Assembly (NCBI GenBank): GCA_005778355.1
Contig: SXON01000153.1
Coordinates: 1-39,383, forward strand
Source: Pseudomonadota bacterium
Lineage (GTDB): Bacteria > Myxococcota_A > UBA796 > SXON01
Direction of reading: 5' to 3'
Length of the DNA stretch: 39,383 bases
Positions 34,525 through 39,383 of the stretch are shown here, piece by piece. The position numbers and the translations under genes were made by a program. The notes beneath the pieces were generated by a model. The model saw only the letters and a list, made by a program, of their open reading frames with translations. It searched no databases and was not told the DNA's origin. Positions within the stretch are counted from its first letter, which is position 1. Each line of letters opens with the position of its first letter.

Positions 34525-34530
34525 TAGGAA
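34525..34530 (+). promoter_or_regulatory. -10-like hexamer before sulfotransferase-GT fusion gene
   Basis: TAGGAA ends 6 nt before the GTG at 34537, in the 66-bp divergent gap with the GT4 gene. A TGGTATCA octamer lies upstream at 34495-34502 and reads TGATACCA on the other strand. No clear -35. Confidence 0.3.
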
Positions 34531-34536
34531 GGCGAC

Positions 34537-36435
34537 GTGAGCTGGCCCAGCGACCTTGCCGCGTGGCGAAAAGCCGCACCTGCGTTCCTAGCGCGCCAGC
34601 GCAAGACGGCGGGACAGGCACGCTACGGGTGGCGTCACCCTCGGCGGGTCAGCTTCGTCTTCGGCTGCCAACGCTCCGGCACCAAGATGGTGATGCGCAT
34701 CCTGGAAAATAGTCCAGAAACGCGCATTTACCATGAGAACCACGCCACCGCCTTCGTGGATTTCGAACTGCGGCCCGACCCGGTGCTCCGCGCGCTGGTG
34801 GGTCTCAACCCGGCCCCGGTGCAGGTCTTCAAGCCCATCTGCGACAGCCAGGACGCCGACTCCATCCTCGCCCGGTGGCCAGCGGCGCGGGGGCTGTGGG
34901 TGTACCGGCACCCCGACGACGTGGCCAACTCCGCCGCCGAGAAGTGGGGCGAACACCAGCGGCAGCTGGTGCAGGCGGTGGTCAGGGGCGACCTCGACAC
35001 CTGGGGTTGGCGCACACGACGGCTGCCACGGGAGACGGTCGAGAACCTGCGGCGGGTGTACCGGCCCGACCTCACGCCTGCGGAGGGCGCCCTACTCTTC
35101 TGGTACATGCGGAACAGTTTCTTCTTTGCGCTCGAACTGCACCAGCACCCTCGGATGCGGCTGGTCCAGTACGAACACCTCGTCACCGAGCCACGCGTGG
35201 CTTTCGGAGCGATGTTCGCGCATCTCGGCGCGACGTTTTCCGACGACTACGTCTCCAGAGTGCGGAGCGACTCGGTCGGCCGTCGTGAAGCACCGCCCTC
35301 TTCGCCTGAGATCCGCGCCTTGTGCCTCGATCTCGTCGACAGGATGGACGCGTACTACGCGGCACAGGCCGCCGCCACCCGACTCCCCTCCCCGGTCCTC
35401 ATCCTGATCAACACTCTGGGCGTGGGCGGCGCGGAGCGCTACGTCGCGACAACCGCCAACTGGCTCGCCGAGCACGGTGTCAACGTACACGTGGCCTCGA
35501 GTGGTGGCGATCTCGTTCGCGCGCTCGACGCTCGGGTGAACCACCACGAGGTCGACCTCTACCGGGTGCGGGGGGCCCTGGGCCCGGCGGCGCTCTCGGT
35601 GCGGCGTCTCCTCGATGCCTGCCCGCCCGAGGCCATCATCTGTCACTCGCTCGCCGTCACCTGGGTGGCGCGGCTGGCCTCGGCGGGGAGGGGCATCCCG
35701 GTGGTCAACGTGGCACACGGCTGGCCTGCCGACCGCTACGCCACGGTGGGCAAGCTGATGTGCAGCGCGTCGCAGGTGGTGGCGGTGAGCGACGACGTGC
35801 GCGACAAGCTCGTGGCCGGTGGGCTCGAGGCGGCTCGCTGCGTGGTGGTGCGCAACGGCGTCGACCTTCGCGGACTGGGACCACGCTCGGGCGAGGCGCG
35901 GGACCGAGCCCGGACCGCCATGGGCGGCGGCGACTTCATCGTGCTCTCCGTCGGGCGGGTGACCGCCCAGAAGGCCCATCATCACCTGGTGGAGCTGTCG
36001 CGACGCTGCCCCGAGGTGCGCTTCGCCCTCGCCGGCGAGGGTCCACTCCTCGACGAGCTGTCGCGACAAGCCCAGGGCTCGAACGTCACCCTGATGGGGC
36101 TGCGTCACGACGTGCCCGAGCTGCTCGGAAGCGCAGACGCCTACCTGTCTACCAGTGACTGGGAGGGCATGTCGCTCACGCTGATCGAGGCGATGGCGAG
36201 TGGCTTGCCCTGCGTGGCGACGGCCACGGAGGGGTCGCGGGAGCTACTGGCGGGAGGCGCCGGAGCGCTGGTCCCGGTGGGCGACGTCGCCGCGATGACC
36301 GAGGCGATCGAACGGGTACGCGCCGGGCAGCGCTTCCCTGGGGCGCAGGCGCGAGCACAGGCGGACTACGGCCACGAGCGGATGTGTCGCGAGCTCGGCG
36401 AGGTGCTCGCGGGCCTCAGAGCCACGCCACCCTGA
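34537..36435 (+). CDS. Sulfotransferase-GT4 glycosyltransferase fusion
   Basis: 632 aa, one uninterrupted frame from a GTG. Residues about 37-280 are a PAPS-dependent sulfotransferase: the 5'-phosphosulfate loop GCQRSGTKM (43-51) and the 3'-phosphate-binding VYRHPDDVANS (122-132, Arg124, Ser132), then VQYEHLVTEP (210-219). After a short link the second half (about 286-630) is a GT4 transferase with LGVGGAERY (294-302), HGWPADRY, SVGRVTAQKAHHH, LAGEGPLLDEL and SDWEGMSLTLIEAMASG (E-x7-E). It could add a sugar and sulfate it, or act on two sites of one repeat unit. No signal or helix is evident, so it should be cytosolic. The 3' end overlaps the LysM gene by 20 bp. Confidence 0.9.
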   Translation: MSWPSDLAAWRKAAPAFLARQRKTAGQARYGWRHPRRVSFVFGCQRSGTKMVMRILENSPETRIYHENHATAFVDFELRPDPVLRALVGLNPAPVQVFKPICDSQDADSILARWPAARGLWVYRHPDDVANSAAEKWGEHQRQLVQAVVRGDLDTWGWRTRRLPRETVENLRRVYRPDLTPAEGALLFWYMRNSFFFALELHQHPRMRLVQYEHLVTEPRVAFGAMFAHLGATFSDDYVSRVRSDSVGRREAPPSSPEIRALCLDLVDRMDAYYAAQAAATRLPSPVLILINTLGVGGAERYVATTANWLAEHGVNVHVASSGGDLVRALDARVNHHEVDLYRVRGALGPAALSVRRLLDACPPEAIICHSLAVTWVARLASAGRGIPVVNVAHGWPADRYATVGKLMCSASQVVAVSDDVRDKLVAGGLEAARCVVVRNGVDLRGLGPRSGEARDRARTAMGGGDFIVLSVGRVTAQKAHHHLVELSRRCPEVRFALAGEGPLLDELSRQAQGSNVTLMGLRHDVPELLGSADAYLSTSDWEGMSLTLIEAMASGLPCVATATEGSRELLAGGAGALVPVGDVAAMTEAIERVRAGQRFPGAQARAQADYGHERMCRELGEVLAGLRATPP

Positions 36436-37558
36436 AGGGCTCCGCCCACCAGGGCGGTTGGTACTCCACGACGAGCGCGTCGCGACCGACGAGGGCGCTG
36501 GGATCCGCCGGCACGTAGTTGGGCGGGTAGAGCAGTCCGGTGCGGGCGTCGCCGAGGCGGCGAATCGTCCCCTGTCGCGACTCGACGATCTCAGTAGCCC
36601 CCCCGAGGCGGAGGCCGAGAACCGTGTCCGCGACGGCGTGTTCCACGCGGGCGTTCCCCTGGCTGGCCACGTTGAGCTCCACCTCGGGTTCGGTGCTGCG
36701 CGCACGAGACTGGGCGTGGGCCAGGTCGTCGCGGACCGAGCCGGTCACGACGGGGCCAGCCACGCGGGTGGGCTTGAACGAGTAGAATAGGCGTCGCGAC
36801 AAGAGCGTCGCATCGTCGGCCGGGGACAGCGCGCCCCGTGCGTAGCGGTACTGGCGGGCGAGCAGGTAGTAGCCGTCGCCATCGCGACCGGGCTCGTCGG
36901 CCAGCACCCAGTCGGCGGCGAGAATGTCCGCGTGGCGACCGGCCTGCACGAAGGAGCCCGCGCCGAAGTTCGCCGCCTCGAAGGTGAGCGCACGGCCGTC
37001 GAAGGGCGCGTCGACGATCGCCACTTGCCAGCGTGACATGCCAAGGTCGTTCTGCTCGACCGCGACGGCGATCGCGGTTTCGAGTGGGGCATCGTCGTCG
37101 AGCTGCACCCGGAAGCCCACGAGGCCCTCGTTTGCCTCGTTCGTGTCCGAGGCCCAGTACGACGGCGTGGTGTCGATCCCGGTCAACCAGGAAGGTCGTC
37201 CCCCGCTCCCGACGGTGAGCCGCAAGGCGCCGTTGGCCGACACGGCGCAGCCGACAGCGCCCTGGCCAATGTCCAAGCAGGTGGCGCGGGTGCCCGCCAA
37301 CGTGGGGACGGCGCGGGCCGAGGCGAGCGCTTCCACCGGGGCCTGCGGCAGCGCGGCGCGCACCGGCGCGAGGGCTGGCAGCTCCGGGAGATTGGTGTCC
37401 CACGTGGGAACTTTGAGCTTAGAACCAGCGAGGATGTAGTTCGGGTACGCGATGTGGTTGAGGCGGGCGAGCGTCATGTAGCCGCCCGGGACGTCGTGTC
37501 GGTTGGCGATCGACCAGAGGCTGTCGCCCCATTCCACGGTGTACACGCGCAAGGGCAT
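36416..37558 (-). CDS. LysM domain protein, signal sequence out of frame
   Basis: 380 aa from the ATG at 37558. A LysM domain (about 4-51: VYTVEWGDSLWSIAN, then LARLNHIAYPNYILAGSKLKVP) should bind peptidoglycan or chitin-like glycans. The remaining 320 residues are beta-rich with no family I recognise, and end PPWWAEPFRVAWL. The frame continues upstream with LLLACLPPAS, a perfect lipobox, but no start codon. An ATG at 37616 would supply MPP-LLLLAC if the G8 run had seven bases. The real protein is probably a lipoprotein starting at 37616, broken here by one extra base. Confidence 0.75.
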   Translation of the reverse strand: MPLRVYTVEWGDSLWSIANRHDVPGGYMTLARLNHIAYPNYILAGSKLKVPTWDTNLPELPALAPVRAALPQAPVEALASARAVPTLAGTRATCLDIGQGAVGCAVSANGALRLTVGSGGRPSWLTGIDTTPSYWASDTNEANEGLVGFRVQLDDDAPLETAIAVAVEQNDLGMSRWQVAIVDAPFDGRALTFEAANFGAGSFVQAGRHADILAADWVLADEPGRDGDGYYLLARQYRYARGALSPADDATLLSRRLFYSFKPTRVAGPVVTGSVRDDLAHAQSRARSTEPEVELNVASQGNARVEHAVADTVLGLRLGGATEIVESRQGTIRRLGDARTGLLYPPNYVPADPSALVGRDALVVEYQPPWWAEPFRVAWL

Positions 37559-37605
37559 CGAGGAAGCCGGGGGCGAGGCCGGCGGGAGACAGGCCAGGAG
37601 CAGGA

Positions 37606-37613
37606 GGGGGGGG
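37606..37613. repeat. G8 homopolymer at start of LysM gene
   Basis: Eight G on the plus strand (eight C in the gene), directly after the ATG at 37616-37614. With seven bases the ATG joins the LysM frame as a lipoprotein signal; with eight it enters a different frame that ends at 37419. It is either a sequencing/assembly indel or a slippage-prone switch. Confidence 0.6.
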
Positions 37614-37849
37614 CATGCCGCGGAACGTCCCGGGGAAGGGTGGGCTTACGGGACAACCGTCACGTGGCGCGGTTCGCGGGTGTGACGGAGGGTGACAGGT
37701 GGGTGGCTACCACGATCCCCCGGGCCCGCCGTGGGGTTCATGGGGACGATGGAGTCACGCGCTTGCCTGCCCCGACGTGCACGCGCCACGAGAGCGTGCG
37801 CGGAGTTGCTGATTCGCGCCGACCCGCGATCACCGCCGCCCAAGGCGTT

Positions 37850-37877
37850 TTGACGCGCGTAGCACCGGTGCTACACT
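37850..37877 (+). promoter_or_regulatory. Toxin-antitoxin promoter with palindromic operator
   Basis: TTGACG (37850-37855), a 16-nt spacer and TACACT (37872-37877) form the best sigma-70-type promoter in the window. A perfect 16-bp palindrome GTAGCACCGGTGCTAC (37859-37874) occupies the spacer and half of the -10, where a bound antitoxin or antitoxin-toxin complex would block RNA polymerase. The antitoxin ATG follows 6 nt after the -10, so the transcript may have no leader. Confidence 0.75.
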
Positions 37878-37883
37878 TCCTTC

Positions 37884-38135
37884 ATGAGCACCGTCATCAG
37901 TCAGCGCGATCTCCGGAACAACAGCGGCGACATCATGCGTGCCCTAGACCAGGGGCAGGAGTTCATCATCACGCGGAACGGCGTGCCCGTCGGCGAGCTC
38001 CGCCCGGTTCGGCGCCAGTTCGTTGGTCGCGCGGCGCTCGCGGCGGCCATCGCCGGCGCGCCGCCCATCGACGCGCGACGGTTTCGGGACGACGTGGACG
38101 CCATCCTCGACGAAGACGTGGAACCCAGGTCATGA
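37884..38135 (+). CDS. Phd/YefM-type antitoxin
   Basis: 83 aa. The N-terminal half matches the Phd/YefM fold: VISQRDLRNNSGDIMRAL followed by EFIITRNGVPVGELRPV (the xTxxGxPVAxL strand pair), which dimerises and binds DNA. The C-terminal half (RRFRDDVDAILDEDVEP) is acidic and should wrap the toxin. Its stop overlaps the toxin start (ATGA). It probably represses its own promoter through the palindrome just upstream. Confidence 0.9.
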   Translation: MSTVISQRDLRNNSGDIMRALDQGQEFIITRNGVPVGELRPVRRQFVGRAALAAAIAGAPPIDARRFRDDVDAILDEDVEPRS

Positions 38136-38539
38136 GCACACCGAGCCCCGCATTGCTCGACACGTCGATCATCATCGATCTCGATCGCATCCCCGCGAGC
38201 GCGCTCCCTGATGAACAGGCCATCTGCGCCATCACCCTAGCGGAGCTGGCCGCCGGTCCGCACGCGACCGATGACGACGACGAGCGCGCCCGGCGCCAGG
38301 ACCGCCTCCAAAGGATCGAAGCGCTCATGGACCCGCTACCGTTCGACGCGGAAGCTGCCCGCGCCTACGGTCGCATCTATGCCGCCACCCGCCAGGCTGG
38401 TCGAAAGGCTCGCGGAGCCCGAGCCGTGGACCTCCTGATCGCTGCGGTGGCGTTGTCGCGGTCCCTACCGCTCGTCACTCGCAACCCGAGCGACTTCGAG
38501 CACCTCGCGGGTGTTGGGCTGCGTGTTCACTCGATCTGA
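38132..38539 (+). CDS. vapC: VapC-type PIN-domain toxin
   Basis: 135 aa from the ATG that overlaps the antitoxin stop. The PIN-domain acidic residues are in place: Asp10 in LLDTSIIID, Glu38 in ITLAELAAG, Asp100 in RAVDLLIAA and Asp121 in TRNPSDFEHLAG. These bind Mg for RNA cleavage; VapC toxins usually cut tRNA or rRNA. It pairs with a Phd-type rather than VapB-type antitoxin, a common mix. It appears intact and is probably active unless bound by the antitoxin. Confidence 0.92.
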   Translation: MSTPSPALLDTSIIIDLDRIPASALPDEQAICAITLAELAAGPHATDDDDERARRQDRLQRIEALMDPLPFDAEAARAYGRIYAATRQAGRKARGARAVDLLIAAVALSRSLPLVTRNPSDFEHLAGVGLRVHSI

Positions 38540-38699
38540 GGGGTCGGAGACGAAGGCCCCCCCACCCGGCGGACCTCGGCGGTCGAAGCACCACAATTCT
38601 AACGTTGAAACACGAGTTTCGTCACCATGACCCCTCAGAGGCTGACCGGAAATAGTCGTAAGGACTTGCATGTTCGGCTCCCGCGTGTGACGTGCGTCC
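38540..38699. other. 160-bp gap between toxin and transposase
   Basis: No gene seen. It contains a short inverted repeat GAAAC-ACGA-GTTTC (about 38607-38620) in a locally AT-richer stretch. The left end of the insertion sequence probably lies here, but without the right end the terminal inverted repeat cannot be identified. Confidence 0.35.
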
Positions 38700-39383
38700 A
38701 TGACCAACGCGCTCTTCCCTGGCCGTCCCGAGGTCCCCGAGATCCCAGCGCCGGAGGAGCCGGGAGACGAGCCGGCCGCCGCGCCGCGGCTTCGCCTCTC
38801 GCGCCCGTCCCGTGACGCCGTCCAGCTGCGCGCCATGTCGCTGGACTCGCTCCTGCCGCCGGAACACGCGGCGCGGATTGTCTGGGCGTACGTGGAGCGC
38901 GTTGACGTCGCCCCGCTGCTCGCCGGGGTGAAGGTGGTTGAGGGCGAGGCGGGGCGCCCGGCGATCGACCCCCGGGTGATGCTGGCGCTCTGGCTGTTCG
39001 CGGCGATCGACGGCGTGGGCGCGGCGCGCGAGATCGCCCGCCTCTCCCACGAGCACGCGGCGTACGCCTGGATCTGCGGCGGCGTGGAGGTGGGGCGCAC
39101 GAGGCTCGCGGAGTTCCGGAGCTCGAGCGAGGGGTTCATGGACGACCTGCTCACCCGCGGCGTGGCGGCGCTGCTCGCGGAGGGCCTCGTCACGCTGGAG
39201 CGCGTGGCGCAGGACGGGATGCGGGTCCGGGCGTCGGCCGGCGCCGCGTCGTTCCGCCGGGAGGGAAAGCTGGCGGAGGCGCTGGCGGACGCGCGGGCAC
39301 AGGTCGCGGCGTTGAAGGCGGAGCTCGAGGGGGACGACGCGGTCGCCAGCCGGCGGCGCGCGGCGGCGCGGGCGCGGGCGGCC
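38700..39383 (+). mobile_element. IS1182-like transposase, 5' part
   Basis: 228 codons from the ATG at 38700, open to the window edge. The N-terminal DUF772/InsH-type domain is clear: SLDSLLPPEHAARIVWAYVE, GRPAIDPRVMLALWLFAAIDGVG, REIARLSHEHAAYAWICGG and RLAEFR. VAQDGMRVRASAG matches the IS1182/IS5-group region holding the first catalytic Asp. An Ala/Arg-rich coiled segment then begins. The remaining DDE residues lie beyond the window, so completeness cannot be judged. It follows a toxin-antitoxin pair, marking a likely mobile or accessory edge. Confidence 0.88.

Noticed and set aside
38540..38580. Rho-independent terminator after the toxin gene
   Set aside because: No stable stem followed by a T run; the C7 stretch has no matching arm nearby.
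38607..38620. GAAAC-ACGA-GTTTC as the insertion sequence terminal repeat
   Set aside because: It is a self-contained hairpin; the matching right end is outside the window, so a terminal repeat cannot be claimed.

Overview
The window is a GC-rich bacterial chromosome segment with almost no intergenic space. It suggests a member of the Myxococcota or a related deltaproteobacterial lineage. The reasons are many short lipoproteins with Asp/Thr/Gly-rich linkers, FG-GAP propeller proteins, two CotH-like proteins, a subtilase-like protein with a Cys-Gly-Cys / hydrophobic / Arg tail resembling MYXO-CTERM, and M16 peptidase pairs. This assignment is inference from gene content. I saw no rRNA, tRNA or CRISPR array.

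Layout. 1-4.7 kb: an FG-GAP fragment, a CotH-like lipoprotein (minus strand) and, head to head with it, a subtilase-like FG-GAP surface protein. 4.7-11.1 kb: three large GT-C-like membrane proteins and an SGNH hydrolase. 11.1-15.1 kb: an Asp-rich lipoprotein, an RTX-repeat secreted protein and an FG-GAP/CARDB lipoprotein. 15.1-19.9 kb: an M16 peptidase pair translationally coupled to thioredoxin reductase, and divergent queG. 19.9-22.2 kb: two small TRL-like lipoproteins and a second CotH-like protein, then a convergent array of 7-bp repeats.

22.3-36.4 kb is an exopolysaccharide locus of the Wzx/Wzy type. A seven-gene minus-strand operon runs wzc-like kinase, Wzy-like polymerase, Wzx-like flippase, GT4 glycosyltransferase, Wza-like export protein, GalE and a TIM-barrel-like lipoprotein. 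Every junction overlaps or is separated by only 2 nt. Beside it lie a polysaccharide deacetylase, a polyprenyl-phosphate sugar-1-phosphate transferase coupled to another GT4 enzyme, and an unusual single protein joining a sulfotransferase to a GT4 glycosyltransferase. Together they would initiate, extend, modify (deacetylate, sulfate), flip, polymerise and export a surface polysaccharide.

36.4-39.4 kb: a LysM protein whose lipoprotein signal is put out of frame by a G8/C8 run, a Phd/VapC-type toxin-antitoxin pair with a palindromic operator inside its promoter, and a truncated IS1182-like transposase at the window edge.

The most interesting observations are the sulfotransferase-glycosyltransferase fusion, the facing AGGCTNN heptamer arrays, the recurrence of TA-rich -10-like hexamers 5-8 nt before start codons (possible leaderless transcription), and homopolymer tracts at secretion signals of surface proteins.
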